In this document: positions 26,530 to 35,754 of the stretch, piece after piece
Position numbering within the stretch: the stretch's first letter is position 1
Layout of the letters: every line of letters starts with the position of its first letter
NCBI GenBank assembly: GCA_018372435.1
Contig: JAHAJA010000009.1
Location: 84,924 to 148,923, forward strand
Reading direction: 5' to 3'
Length of the DNA stretch: 64,000 nt
From: Clostridiales bacterium
GTDB lineage: Bacteria > Bacillota > Clostridia > Lachnospirales > Lachnospiraceae
The notes under the pieces: model-generated
Databases searched by the model: none
Told to the model about the DNA's origin: nothing
What the model saw: only the letters and a program-made list of their open reading frames with translations
Position numbers and translations under genes: made by a program

Positions 26530-27450
26530 CTAATTAAGAAACATCTTAACTGGTTTTAGAATCGAAGCTCCCTGCCATTCATAGATTGCACTAAATTGTT
26601 CATCTATATTGTAGATTTTTACTTCTTTATGTTCACCTAACGAACTCTTTGCATCTTCTTTGTTTTTAATATGTTCTAGTTTCAACGGATTACCATTTGC
26701 TAAGAAACGATTCCCTACTTCATTCACATATACTTTCGGATACCGGGGAAACATGTCTTCAACAGGAATCACATGGTCCACAAGTTTATCTTCTTGCTGT
26801 AACTTTTGAGCCTCTTCTAGTGTTATGGCATCTGCTAATAGGAACTTATTAACCTTAGTACGAACCAAACTCTTCATACAACCACCTGTTCCAAGAGCCT
26901 CTCCAATGTCATGACATAATGTACGAATATAGGTTCCTTTCGAACATTCTACTCTCATTCGGATCTCGTGACAATCCTCCGTAAGTTTTATGTCAAGAAT
27001 TGTAATACTGTGAATCGTAATCGGTCTAGGTTTTCTCTCGATAACCTTTCCTTCTCTGGCCAACTCATATAACTTCTTACCATTAACCTTTAATGCCGAA
27101 TACATTGGAGGAATCTGTTCAATCGCCCCTACAAACGAATTCACTACTTCTCTTACTTGATCTTCTGTTACTTGAACCTCAGATTCTTGTAACACTTCAC
27201 CAGTAATATCTTGTGTATCCGTTACTTTACCTAAAAGTAAAACTGTTTCATATTCTTTATCTTTATCGGTAAGTAAATCACATAATTTAGTTGCATTTCC
27301 AAGGCAGACAGGTAATACACCTGTTGCATCAGGATCTAATGTACCTGTATGACCGATTTTCTTTTGCCTTGTGATACCCCTAAGTTTTGCTACTACATCA
27401 TGTGAGGTGAAGTCTTTCTCCTTATATATATTAATAATTCCATTAATCAA
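26530..27450 (-). CDS. truB: tRNA pseudouridine(55) synthase
   Basis: 306 aa. Makes pseudouridine 55 in the T-loop of tRNAs. KIGHTGTLDPDATGVLPVCLG near residue 33 includes the catalytic Asp of the TruB family, and GTYIRTLCHDIGE near 175 is the second motif; a PUA-like tail follows (KVYVNEVGNRFLANG). Start is TTG at 27450, supported by AGGAGA seven bases upstream. Sits between nrnA-like and ribF genes. Confidence 0.95.
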   Translation of the reverse strand: MINGIINIYKEKDFTSHDVVAKLRGITRQKKIGHTGTLDPDATGVLPVCLGNATKLCDLLTDKDKEYETVLLLGKVTDTQDITGEVLQESEVQVTEDQVREVVNSFVGAIEQIPPMYSALKVNGKKLYELAREGKVIERKPRPITIHSITILDIKLTEDCHEIRMRVECSKGTYIRTLCHDIGEALGTGGCMKSLVRTKVNKFLLADAITLEEAQKLQQEDKLVDHVIPVEDMFPRYPKVYVNEVGNRFLANGNPLKLEHIKNKEDAKSSLGEHKEVKIYNIDEQFSAIYEWQGASILKPVKMFLN

Positions 27451-27480
27451 TGTCTTCTCTCCTGCTACTAAATTTACCTA

Positions 27481-28458
27481 TTATGCTTTATCTTGATTCC
27501 TTAATTGTATATCAATATGTCTAATGATATTATTGATTACATCATGCATAGCACCTTTCATGGAACAACCGGCAGCTTTTACATGACCTCCACCACCGAA
27601 ATATACAGCAATTTTACTAACATCAATATCACCATTCGCACGCATACTTACCTTATACTCTTGGGGCTCTGTTTCATATATAAAAACAGCAACCTCTACT
27701 CCCTTGGTGACGCGTAATTGATCAATAATACCATCTAAATCTTTGGAAGTCACATCATAGAATTCCATTATCTTTTTACTAAGTGTTGACACTATGCATT
27801 TATCATTAAGCACAAGAAAACTCTCAAGTAAACATCTTCCCAATATTTGATTTTGAAGATATGTCTTTTGATAAAAGCTTTCATCAATAATCCTGGCTGA
27901 CAAAACACCTTTACTGAGCAACTTACCTGCAATCGTCATTGTTCTTTCCGTTGTATTGGAATATTTGAATACACCTGTATCATGAACAATACCAAGATAT
28001 AAAGCTTCAGCTGTTTTTAATGAAATCTTATCTTCATCAAATACTTCAAACATTACTTCACAAGTTGAACTCGCCTCCAAACAAACATGATTTATCGCCG
28101 CGAACTTCGTATTACTTATGTGGTGATCAAAACAGATCGACTTTTTAGCATTCTCAAATATTGGTGTGGCATTCCCCAAACGATCTAAGCTACCACAGTC
28201 AAGGGATAAGAATAAATCATATTGCTCAACATCAGTAGTATATTCTGTATTAATTTGATCTAGATCCGAAATCATATTGAATGAATCGGATATTGACTCA
28301 AGAAATACATCTATACGTATCTCTGGTCGATTTTCTTTCAGATAGTGATACGTTGCCATACAGGAACCTGTACAATCACCATCTGGCCGTACATGACCTG
28401 ATATTGCAACCGTTTTCACACCTTCTAACATATCTAATAGTTTCATCAGTAACACCAT
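27481..28458 (-). CDS. nrnA: DHH-family phosphoesterase (NrnA-like nanoRNase)
   Basis: 325 aa. DHH/DHHA1 phosphoesterase that in the NrnA group degrades nano-RNAs and can dephosphorylate pAp. Metal motifs: HVRPDGDCTGS near residue 21, SLDCGS near 90, the DHH of FDHHISN near 115, and GGGGHVKAAGCS near 296 (DHHA1). Start uncertain: neither the Met at residue 1 nor that at residue 5 has a strong RBS. Between rbfA and truB, as usual for the operon. Confidence 0.9.
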   Translation of the reverse strand: MVLLMKLLDMLEGVKTVAISGHVRPDGDCTGSCMATYHYLKENRPEIRIDVFLESISDSFNMISDLDQINTEYTTDVEQYDLFLSLDCGSLDRLGNATPIFENAKKSICFDHHISNTKFAAINHVCLEASSTCEVMFEVFDEDKISLKTAEALYLGIVHDTGVFKYSNTTERTMTIAGKLLSKGVLSARIIDESFYQKTYLQNQILGRCLLESFLVLNDKCIVSTLSKKIMEFYDVTSKDLDGIIDQLRVTKGVEVAVFIYETEPQEYKVSMRANGDIDVSKIAVYFGGGGHVKAAGCSMKGAMHDVINNIIRHIDIQLRNQDKA

Positions 28459-28629
28459 ACTTTCTTATTAGATTAATTAATGACTTATTATAATAATAAT
28501 TCTCACTCTGTTTATAAATTAGTACTAGAATATCAAAGTATCTTGTACCATAATACCATAATTTTTTTAAAAAATCTACTAATCAAACTTAACGCATGAT
28601 TGTCGACATTCCATTCCATTCTCGCTGTT

Positions 28630-28694
28630 GACCCAAGAAAAGGCAACCCTCATCAAGTGTCTTTACCTACAATTAATGAAGATTGCCCTTGGTC
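28630..28694 (-). other. Imperfect hairpin between rbfA and nrnA
   Basis: GACCCAAG (28630-28637) pairs with CTTGGTC (28688-28694) and AAGGCAACCCTCAT (28640-28653) pairs imperfectly with ATGAAGATTGCC (28676-28687). It lies in the 348-base gap 28459-28806, unusually long for this operon. No gene seen in the gap. Its arms resemble the hairpins at 8752 and 42453. Confidence 0.5.
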
Positions 28695-28806
28695 TAGGTT
28701 TGAATACTATCCAAACTATAGACTTCCTATATGAATTTGTAGTGATGTTTGTGTTAACTTTGGGTAACTCTTCCTATTTCCATCAGCCAACGAAAGAATT
28801 ATTCCT

Positions 28807-29214
28807 TTAGTTATCCGTATCTACATCTTCAACATCTTCAACATCATCTGAATTATCAACCATATCCTTATTCACGTCATCAATTAATTTTGACATGTTT
28901 ACACCATATTCAATCGATTGATCCATAACAAATGTTAACTCTGGTGTATTACGTAGATTTACCGTCTTAGCTAATAGTGTTCTTAAGTATGGAGCAGCAC
29001 TTCTAAGTCCTTCATAAGTGGACTGTTTCTTCTCTTCATCGCCCAAAACACTAATATATACTTTCGCATGTTTTAAATCTGGTGCCACTTCAACCGCAAC
29101 AACAGAAGTCATTGGGCTAATTCTTGGATCTTTGATTTCTCTATTAATTAACATGCTTAATTCTTTTTGTACTTCACCATTAATTCTTGTGTTTTTAATA
29201 CTATTCTTTCTCAT
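28807..29214 (-). CDS. rbfA: Ribosome-binding factor A
   Basis: 135 aa. Binds the 30S subunit during 16S rRNA maturation. KH-type fold with INREIKDPRISPMTSVVAVEVAPDLKHAKVYISVLG; the C-terminus has an acidic tail (Asp/Glu/Val repeats). A longer frame starts at 29244, but TGGAG before the ATG at 29214 and MRKNSIKNTRINGEVQ give the family N-terminus. Follows infB. Confidence 0.93.
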   Translation of the reverse strand: MRKNSIKNTRINGEVQKELSMLINREIKDPRISPMTSVVAVEVAPDLKHAKVYISVLGDEEKKQSTYEGLRSAAPYLRTLLAKTVNLRNTPELTFVMDQSIEYGVNMSKLIDDVNKDMVDNSDDVEDVEDVDTDN

Positions 29215-29288
29215 ATAAACTCCATTTCCGCACGATGTAACCAAAAGTGCTCTACGATTATATCAGGAAACTGTAATAACTAGATTTA

Positions 29289-31958
29289 TTACTTTCTTGG
29301 TACTTCTACCATTGTATAGATTTCAACTTGATCCATCTCTTTTACATCATTGAATTTCTCAAATACAAGACCACATTCATAACCTGCAGCAACTTCCTTA
29401 ACATCATCTTTAAATCGCTTTAATGATGCAAGGTCGCCATCGAAGATTACGATACCATCACGGATTATTCTTGCTTGAGAGCCACGTACAACCTTACCAT
29501 CTAATACATATGAACCAGCAATTGTACCAAGTCCTGAAGCTTTGAATACTTGACGTACTTCAACATGGCCAAGTACTTTTTCTTCAAATGTAGGATCAAG
29601 CATACCCTTCATAGCCGCTTCAATATCTTCGATAGCATTATAGATTACGCGGTATAGACGTAAATCAACTTTCTCACGATCAGCAGTTACTTTTGCAGTA
29701 TTATCAGGTCTTACATTGAAACCAATGATAATTGCATTAGAAGCACTTGCAAGAATAACATCCGATTCATTAACAGCACCTACACCACCATGAATGATTC
29801 GAATTGCAACTTCTTCATTACTTAGCTTTAATAAACTTTGTTTTACTGCTTCTACAGAACCTTGAACATCAGCCTTAACGATAATGTTAAGTTCTTTGAT
29901 GTTACCAGCTTGAATTTGTGAGAACAAACCATCAAGTGATAACTTAGATTTTGTATCTTCTAGTAATTTTTCTCTACTTTGTTTAATAAATGCTTCCGCT
30001 ATAGAACGAGCTTCTTTATCATTGTCCATAGCCATGAATACATCACCAGCACCTGGAACTTCATTAAGACCAAGGATTTCAACCGGTGTAGATGGGCCAG
30101 CTTCCTTCACACGTCTACCTTTATCATCAATCATAGCTCTAACTTTACCATATGCAGAACCAATTGCAATAGAATCACCTACTCTAAGGATACCTTTTTG
30201 AACTAATACAGTAGCTACTGGACCTCTACCTTTATCAAGTTCTGCTTCTATAACAATTCCCCTACCTTTACGGTTTGGATTTGCTTTTAATTCGCACATT
30301 TCAGCAGTTAATAGAATCATCTCAAGTAATTGATCAATGCCTTCACCAGTGTGTGCTGATACAGGTACAAATACAGTATCTCCACCCCAGTCTTCTGCTA
30401 TTAATTCATGTTCCGTTAATTCTTGTTTAACTCGTTCTATATTTGCACTTGGTTTATCAACCTTATTGATTGCAACTATAATTTGAATTCCCGCAGCTTT
30501 AGCATGGTTGATCGCTTCAACTGTCTGTGGCATTACACCATCATCAGCAGCTACTACTAAGATTGCTATATCAGTTGACTGAGCTCCACGCATTCTCATA
30601 GATGTGAATGCTTCATGTCCTGGAGTATCTAAGAATGTAATCCTTTCATTGTTAACATTAACTACATACGCACCGATATGTTGTGTAATACCACCGGCTT
30701 CGTTATTTGTTACATGCGCTTTACGAATTGTATCAAGTAAAGATGTTTTACCATGATCAACGTGACCCATAACGCATACTACTGGTGGACGTTTTTCTAA
30801 TAGAGCTTCATCTTCATCATCTTCTTTTAGTAACTCTTCAATAACATTAACTTTCTCTTCTAATTCAGCGATAATTTCGAATTCTAATGCGATTTCTTCT
30901 GCTTCTTCAAAGGTGATTTCTTGATTAATCGTTACAACTTTACCTTGTAAGAATAACTTCTTAACTAATACAGAAGCTGGCATCTTAAGCTTATCAGAAA
31001 GCTCTTTTATTGTTAACACTTCTGGTATTATGATAGTCTTAATTCCATCATCTTCAACTTCCTGTACAGGTACTGGTTTTGGCATTATGAATTGCCCTTT
31101 CCTTGGTACCCCATTATTGCTATTATTCTTGTTCGAATTATTGTTTGAATTATTGTTTCTATTATTGTTATAACCATTTCTATTATTATTGTTATTGTTT
31201 CTATTATTATTGTTTCTATTATCAAAACGATTGTTTCTATTATTATTATTTTGATTATTGTTTGATGTATTGTTTTGATTATTATTACGATTATCGTTTG
31301 GTCTATTTGTGTTATTACGATTATCGTTTGGTCTATTCGTGTTATTTACACGGTTATCATTTGGTCTATTCGTGTTATTTGCGCGGTTATCATTTGGTCT
31401 ATTTGTGTTATTTGCACGGTTATCATTTGGTCTATTTGTGTTATTTGCACGGTTATCGTTTGGTCTATTTGTGTTATTTACACGATTATCATTTGGTCTA
31501 TTCGTGTTATTTGCACGGTTATCGTTTGCATTATTGAAACGATTGTTTGGGCGATTGTTATTATTATTAGTATTATTATTGTTATTATTATTGTTATTAT
31601 TCATATTTCGATTGTCGTTCCTATTATCGTTTCTAGTATTGTTTTGGTTGTCAGTGCGATAGTATCCTTGACTACCTGTATTCTCATAGTTTCTTTGATT
31701 ATTCGGTCTATTATTATTCATTCTTTGATTATGAGAAGGCAAAGCGTTAGTAGTCGTAGTTTCTACTCTTTTGGTTGGTTCACTTGCTTTAGCAGGAGCT
31801 GGAGCCTGATATTTATTACGAACCATATGAACTACATTGTCTTCAATACTATTCATATGACTGTTAACCTCAATTCCCTTGTCCTTCAAGAACGAAATAA
31901 TATCTTTACTTGATTTATCTAATTCTTTCGCTAATTCATAAATTTTAATTTTCGACAT
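29289..31958 (-). CDS. infB: Translation initiation factor IF-2 with Asn-rich repeat linker
   Basis: 889 aa. Places initiator tRNA on the 30S subunit with GTP. N-terminal helix-bundle (1-50), a linker of about 230 residues (60-290) almost wholly N, R, D, P and T, then IF2_N, the GTPase domain (G1 GHVDHGKTSLLD near 393, DTPGHEAF, NKVDK), two beta-barrel domains and the C-terminal tRNA-binding domain. The linker contains an 11-residue repeat. RBS GGAGGT. Central gene of the operon. Confidence 0.96.
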   Translation of the reverse strand: MSKIKIYELAKELDKSSKDIISFLKDKGIEVNSHMNSIEDNVVHMVRNKYQAPAPAKASEPTKRVETTTTNALPSHNQRMNNNRPNNQRNYENTGSQGYYRTDNQNNTRNDNRNDNRNMNNNNNNNNNNTNNNNNRPNNRFNNANDNRANNTNRPNDNRVNNTNRPNDNRANNTNRPNDNRANNTNRPNDNRANNTNRPNDNRVNNTNRPNDNRNNTNRPNDNRNNNQNNTSNNNQNNNNRNNRFDNRNNNNRNNNNNNRNGYNNNRNNNSNNNSNKNNSNNGVPRKGQFIMPKPVPVQEVEDDGIKTIIIPEVLTIKELSDKLKMPASVLVKKLFLQGKVVTINQEITFEEAEEIALEFEIIAELEEKVNVIEELLKEDDEDEALLEKRPPVVCVMGHVDHGKTSLLDTIRKAHVTNNEAGGITQHIGAYVVNVNNERITFLDTPGHEAFTSMRMRGAQSTDIAILVVAADDGVMPQTVEAINHAKAAGIQIIVAINKVDKPSANIERVKQELTEHELIAEDWGGDTVFVPVSAHTGEGIDQLLEMILLTAEMCELKANPNRKGRGIVIEAELDKGRGPVATVLVQKGILRVGDSIAIGSAYGKVRAMIDDKGRRVKEAGPSTPVEILGLNEVPGAGDVFMAMDNDKEARSIAEAFIKQSREKLLEDTKSKLSLDGLFSQIQAGNIKELNIIVKADVQGSVEAVKQSLLKLSNEEVAIRIIHGGVGAVNESDVILASASNAIIIGFNVRPDNTAKVTADREKVDLRLYRVIYNAIEDIEAAMKGMLDPTFEEKVLGHVEVRQVFKASGLGTIAGSYVLDGKVVRGSQARIIRDGIVIFDGDLASLKRFKDDVKEVAAGYECGLVFEKFNDVKEMDQVEIYTMVEVPRK
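31288..31527 (-). repeat. 33-bp tandem repeat in the infB linker
   Basis: Seven tandem copies encoding NR(A/V)NNTNRPND; the last copy in translation order lacks one codon (10 residues). Copies differ at few positions, mostly Ala/Val and silent t/c changes, pointing to recent expansion. Confidence 0.85.
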
Positions 31959-31972
31959 ACTTACTACCTCCG

Positions 31973-32323
31973 CTATTCCACTACATTTTTAAGTTGCTTT
32001 TGTGTTGCATCAGCCAAACCCTTATCAAGCATTGCTAAAGAAGCTCTCATCTCTTTACCCATTGCATGACCTAGCTCTGTTTTCTCACCAAAAAAGTAAA
32101 TTGGCACTTTATAGTAAGTACACATATTGGTAAACATCTTTTTGGTATTATCTGACGCGTCTGAGGCTACGATAACCAGTTCTGCTTTATGTTCTTTAAC
32201 AGCTTTCTCAGTAGAAAATTCTCCACTTGCGACCTTTCCGGCCTTCGTTGCTATTCCAATATAGGATAGAATCTTGTTCTTCGTATTAGAGTCATACTGT
32301 ATTTCGGTATTAATTTGTTCCAA
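31973..32323 (-). CDS. ylxQ: L7Ae-family ribosomal-like protein YlxQ
   Basis: 116 aa. L7Ae/L30e/S12e/Gadd45 fold; binds kink-turn-type RNA. KILSYIGIATKAGKVASGEFSTEKAV and the DNTKKMFTNMCTYYKVPIYFFG region are typical. Start is TTG at 32323 with AAGGAG upstream; it overlaps ylxR by 14 bases, implying translational coupling. Role likely in ribosome biology; not essential in Bacillus. Confidence 0.9.
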   Translation of the reverse strand: MEQINTEIQYDSNTKNKILSYIGIATKAGKVASGEFSTEKAVKEHKAELVIVASDASDNTKKMFTNMCTYYKVPIYFFGEKTELGHAMGKEMRASLAMLDKGLADATQKQLKNVVE

Positions 32324-32585
32324 GATCTATCAACTCCTTTTCTAATTGCACATACACTTCTTTTGGAATGCTTACTTTTAAAGAACGTTCTAAGCCTTTG
32401 CTTTTTACCGCTTTAGAAAAACACTCTAAGGAACTACACATATAAGCTCCTCTTCCATTTTTCTTTCCTGTTGCATCGATAACGATCTCATCTTCAGGTG
32501 TCTTAATAACCCGAAGCATTTCTTTTTTTGTTTTCATTTCACCACATCCAACGCATTGTCTTAGTGGTATTTTTTTTGTTTTCAT
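32310..32585 (-). CDS. ylxR: YlxR family RNA-binding protein (RNase P modulator type)
   Basis: 91 aa, DUF448. RQCVGCGEMKTKKEMLRVI near residue 9 and GRGAYMCSSLECFSKAVK near 45 are the family's motifs with paired cysteines. In Bacillus/Clostridium the family has been linked to RNase P modulation (RnpM) and nucleoid roles. Sits between nusA and ylxQ. Confidence 0.92.
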   Translation of the reverse strand: MKTKKIPLRQCVGCGEMKTKKEMLRVIKTPEDEIVIDATGKKNGRGAYMCSSLECFSKAVKSKGLERSLKVSIPKEVYVQLEKELIDLGTN

Positions 32586-32618
32586 TTAATCACTTCCTAA
32601 GTGTATTACGATTTTATT

Positions 32619-33689
32619 CTATTCCTCATTAAAGGATTCTCTTTGTTCACTAATACCGTAAACTTGAGTTTCACTCTTAATATCAATCTTATAACCAGTT
32701 AATCTAGCTGCTAATCTAGCATTCTGACCTTCTTTACCAATTGCAAGTGATAATTGATAATCTGGAACAACTACATTAGCTGTTTTTTCTTCAATATTAA
32801 CATCTACTGAAACAACTTTAGCTGGGCTTAATGCATTCTCAATTAATACAGCAGGATCATCACTCCAGTTAATGATATCGATTTTCTCACCTCTAAGTTC
32901 ATTAACGATCGCATTAACTCTAGCTCCGTTAAGACCTACACAAGCGCCTACTGGATCAACATTAGAATCATTAGAATACACTGCCATCTTTGTTCTAGAA
33001 CCAGCTTCTCTTGAGATACTCTTGATTTCTACTGTACCATCTTTAACTTCTGTTACTTCTGCTTCGAATAATCTCTTAACTAACTCTGGATGAGTTCTTG
33101 ATACTGTTATTCTTGGGCCTTTTGTTGTATCTTTTACTTCTAAAACATATAACTTAATACGATCTGTAGGTTTAAAACGCTCTCCTCTAACTTGTTCATT
33201 CTCTGTTAAAACAGCGTCTACCTTACCTAAATTAATACTTACATTATTGCCTACATAACGTTGCACGATACCAGTAACGATATCTTTTTCCTTACCATAA
33301 TATTGATTGAAAAGCACTTTTCTTTCTTCTTCACGAATCTTTTGCACTACAACCTGTTTTGCTTTTTGAGCCGCAATACGTCCGAAGTTTTTAGGTGTAA
33401 CTTCAACGTGAACAATATCACCTAAGTTATTCTTTGGAAATCTAAGAATTGCCTCCGCTTCGCTAATTTGTGTAACTTTGTCCGTTACTTCCTCAACGAT
33501 TTCTTTTTCAGCGTATACAGTAACTTCTCCAGTTTCTCTATCAATGTTTACACGGATATTGTCTGCTTTTCCAAAATGATTTTTACATGCAGCAACCAAT
33601 GAATTTTCCATTGCCTCAAGCAAGATTTCTTTGCTTATGTCTTTTTCCTTTTCAATTTGATTTAAAGCATCAATTAATTCTGAGTTCAT
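32619..33689 (-). CDS. nusA: Transcription termination/antitermination factor NusA
   Basis: 356 aa, the short Gram-positive form without C-terminal acidic repeats. N-terminal RNA polymerase-binding domain (1-130), S1 (about 135-200), KH1/KH2 (about 200-345) with GACVGLNGARVNAIVNELRGEKID and AIGKEGQNARLAARLTG. RBS GGAGG. Second gene of the operon. Confidence 0.96.
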   Translation of the reverse strand: MNSELIDALNQIEKEKDISKEILLEAMENSLVAACKNHFGKADNIRVNIDRETGEVTVYAEKEIVEEVTDKVTQISEAEAILRFPKNNLGDIVHVEVTPKNFGRIAAQKAKQVVVQKIREEERKVLFNQYYGKEKDIVTGIVQRYVGNNVSINLGKVDAVLTENEQVRGERFKPTDRIKLYVLEVKDTTKGPRITVSRTHPELVKRLFEAEVTEVKDGTVEIKSISREAGSRTKMAVYSNDSNVDPVGACVGLNGARVNAIVNELRGEKIDIINWSDDPAVLIENALSPAKVVSVDVNIEEKTANVVVPDYQLSLAIGKEGQNARLAARLTGYKIDIKSETQVYGISEQRESFNEE

Positions 33690-33732
33690 TATTTTCCTCC
33701 ACTTTCTAAACTTCTACGTTTCATGTAATTTA

Positions 33733-34200
33733 TTAAAAATCAAGTGCTAATCTAACCATCGCAACATCAGATCGATTTAAAGTCATTATATTCTCATCTT
33801 CAAGTTCAATTGTAATTGTATCTTTATCGAATGCTGTCAGTATTCCAGCGAATTCTTTTTTCTTATCAATTGCCTTATATAGTTTAAGCTCCACTTCTTC
33901 ACCAATGCTTCTGGCAAAGTGCTTATCTTTCTTTAATTGTCTTCCTAGACCTGGTGAACTAACTTCTAGAATATATGCATCGTCAATAAAATCTTTCTCA
34001 TCTAGTAAATCACTTAAAGCTCTACTTACTAATTCGCAATCATCTATTGAAATCCCATCTTCTTTATCGATGTATGCACGTAGATACCAGTTTCCTACTT
34101 CTTTCACATACTCCACATCATATAACTCAATATTATTCGCCTCTAAAATTGGTGCTAGAAGACGCTCGGTTATTGCTTCATATTCTTCTCTCTTTGCCAT
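33733..34200 (-). CDS. rimP: Ribosome maturation factor RimP
   Basis: 155 aa. Needed for 30S maturation. IELYDVEYVKEVGNWYLRAYIDKEDGISIDDCELVSRALSD is characteristic, as is LEVSSPGLGRQLKK near residue 92. A longer frame runs to 34275, but AAGGAG before the ATG at 34200 and MAKREEYEAI give the family N-terminus. First gene of rimP-nusA-ylxR-ylxQ-infB-rbfA-nrnA-truB-ribF. Confidence 0.94.
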   Translation of the reverse strand: MAKREEYEAITERLLAPILEANNIELYDVEYVKEVGNWYLRAYIDKEDGISIDDCELVSRALSDLLDEKDFIDDAYILEVSSPGLGRQLKKDKHFARSIGEEVELKLYKAIDKKKEFAGILTAFDKDTITIELEDENIMTLNRSDVAMVRLALDF

Positions 34201-34261
34201 AAAAACACCAGCTCCTTTTCCATTCTTATATCTAAAACAGTTATTTATTCTTTCATACGTT

Positions 34262-34267
34262 ATTATA
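34262..34267 (-). promoter_or_regulatory. Probable -10 box of the rimP operon
   Basis: Minus-strand TATAAT about 62 bases upstream of the rimP ATG, downstream of the terminator-like hairpin at 34333-34356. The -35 is weak. Confidence 0.4.
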
Positions 34268-34332
34268 ACATTCAAATATCTTTTTTATTATTCGCTTGAA
34301 TATAACAATTCGTAATGTCTATAGCATAATGA

Positions 34333-34356
34333 AAGAGTGGACTTACGCCCACTCTT
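34333..34356 (-). terminator. Terminator-like hairpin between hom and rimP
   Basis: AAGAGTGG (34333-34340) / CCACTCTT (34349-34356), eight bp with a short T-rich tail on minus. It would end hom transcripts about 180 bases after the stop. The gap 34201-34533 is otherwise AT-rich without a gene. Confidence 0.6.
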
Positions 34357-34533
34357 ATTGCAAACTTATTTCAACAACAGTTACATTGTAACATTATTCC
34401 ATGGTAAAAGCAAGTACTTTATTTAAAATTAATGAAAGAGGTCTTTGCTTCATCTTTAAAATTATAATTTATATATAGCATAACTATAAGTGGTACTACA
34501 TTTCCAGTGTATAGTCTGCTGTTTTGTATCTTT

Positions 34534-35565
34534 TTACAATTCAAAAGTATCTCCAGATATACAATTGCATCCTATCGGTTTTATCTCCTCATATCTATAA
34601 TTACTCTGTACTACATCAATCAAATCATCAAACATAACAGATGCTGTTTCTATTCCCCCCGCTCCTTTTCCATAGTATGCTCGCAAACCACTGTGCTTAC
34701 TCTCTACAAAGATCATATTGTAATTCTCGCTAACATTTTTTAGCATGCTGTCGCTTTTTAAAATCTGAGGTCCAACAAAGCAGTTAATATCATCTTGCAT
34801 CGTTTTTTCCGCATAAAACACCTGTCTTATTATGGAATCTTCCCGATTGGCACCTTCATCGTTTATATTCTCAATTGATAGCGGATTAACCTCGTTAATA
34901 TCTACATCTACTTTCATACCGAGCCTTAATAATATACGCATCTTGTTAAGGGTATCAAAGCCCAGTATATCTTCGGAGGAATTGTTTTCAGCGAACCCTT
35001 TTTCTTTTGCTTGTTGCAATGCCTCGTCAAAAGTAATCTTTTTACTTTCCATAGCTGAAAGTATATACGTCGAAGTTGCATTCACTATCCCATAGATCTT
35101 TGTTACTTCATCCCCTTTTGACATCTGCATTAAACTTCTACAGATCGGGATACAACCTCCTACAGAAGCTTCAAATCTTAACTGAACATTATATTGATTT
35201 GCAGCTTCGATTATCTTGGTACCATAATAGGCCAAACATTTTTTACTAGACATAACAATATGTTTTCCATTATGTATCGCGCGCATAACGGCATCATATG
35301 TTTCTTCCATTCCTGCTCCACCCATACATTCGATACAAACTTGAATATCTGTATTCTCTACTATCTTTGTCACATCGGTAGTGAGATAAATGTCGCTCGT
35401 TTCAATATCTCTTTTCTTATTAATATCTCTTACATATACCGACTTAGTCGAAAACTCCATACCATAAACTTCTTCTACATATGCCTTGTTTTCCTTGATA
35501 TAAGATAAAACTTGTGACCCTACAATACCTAAACCAAGAAATCCTATCCCTATTACTTTACTCAT
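34534..35565 (-). CDS. hom: Homoserine dehydrogenase, short form
   Basis: 343 aa. Reduces aspartate semialdehyde to homoserine for threonine and methionine. GFLGLGIVGSQVLSYI is the NAD(P) motif; GFAENNSSEDILGFDTLNKMRILLRLG near residue 195 matches the catalytic region with Asp and Lys retained; YGKGAGGIETASVMFDDL near 305 matches the C-terminal signature. No ACT domain is present, so feedback control by threonine through that domain is absent. Several signature positions deviate (SSKKCLA for NKALLA; NATSTYIL for GTSNYIL), so it is a divergent member. Start set at 35565 by AGGAAGGG. Divergent from a LysR gene. Confidence 0.85.
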   Translation of the reverse strand: MSKVIGIGFLGLGIVGSQVLSYIKENKAYVEEVYGMEFSTKSVYVRDINKKRDIETSDIYLTTDVTKIVENTDIQVCIECMGGAGMEETYDAVMRAIHNGKHIVMSSKKCLAYYGTKIIEAANQYNVQLRFEASVGGCIPICRSLMQMSKGDEVTKIYGIVNATSTYILSAMESKKITFDEALQQAKEKGFAENNSSEDILGFDTLNKMRILLRLGMKVDVDINEVNPLSIENINDEGANREDSIIRQVFYAEKTMQDDINCFVGPQILKSDSMLKNVSENYNMIFVESKHSGLRAYYGKGAGGIETASVMFDDLIDVVQSNYRYEEIKPIGCNCISGDTFEL

Positions 35566-35754
35566 ACCTTTCATCCCTTCCTAAATTAACTTGATATATT
35601 AATGAAAGTATAGTAACATCAAACTATATATAAGTAAAATTAATACTTTTTATGATTTGTATGAATTTTTTTGATACTTGTCATAAATAAGTAGTTTTTC
35701 TATAGGAATTTAGTCATGAGTAAAATCTTATAACTATACAAGGAGCATATTTTT

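Noticed and set aside
28628..28810. 60-residue plus-strand frame between nrnA and rbfA
   Set aside because: No RBS, antisense to the operon, and it falls on the hairpin at 28630-28694; a chance frame.
31103..31662. Long Tyr/Cys/Leu-rich frames opposite infB
   Set aside because: They are the antisense of the Asn-rich repeat; repetitive codons keep the opposite strand open by chance.
34534..35565. T-box or SAM riboswitch upstream of hom
   Set aside because: The upstream space is under 200 bases, AT-rich, and lacks the T-box bulge or SAM motifs; a LysR-type control is more likely.
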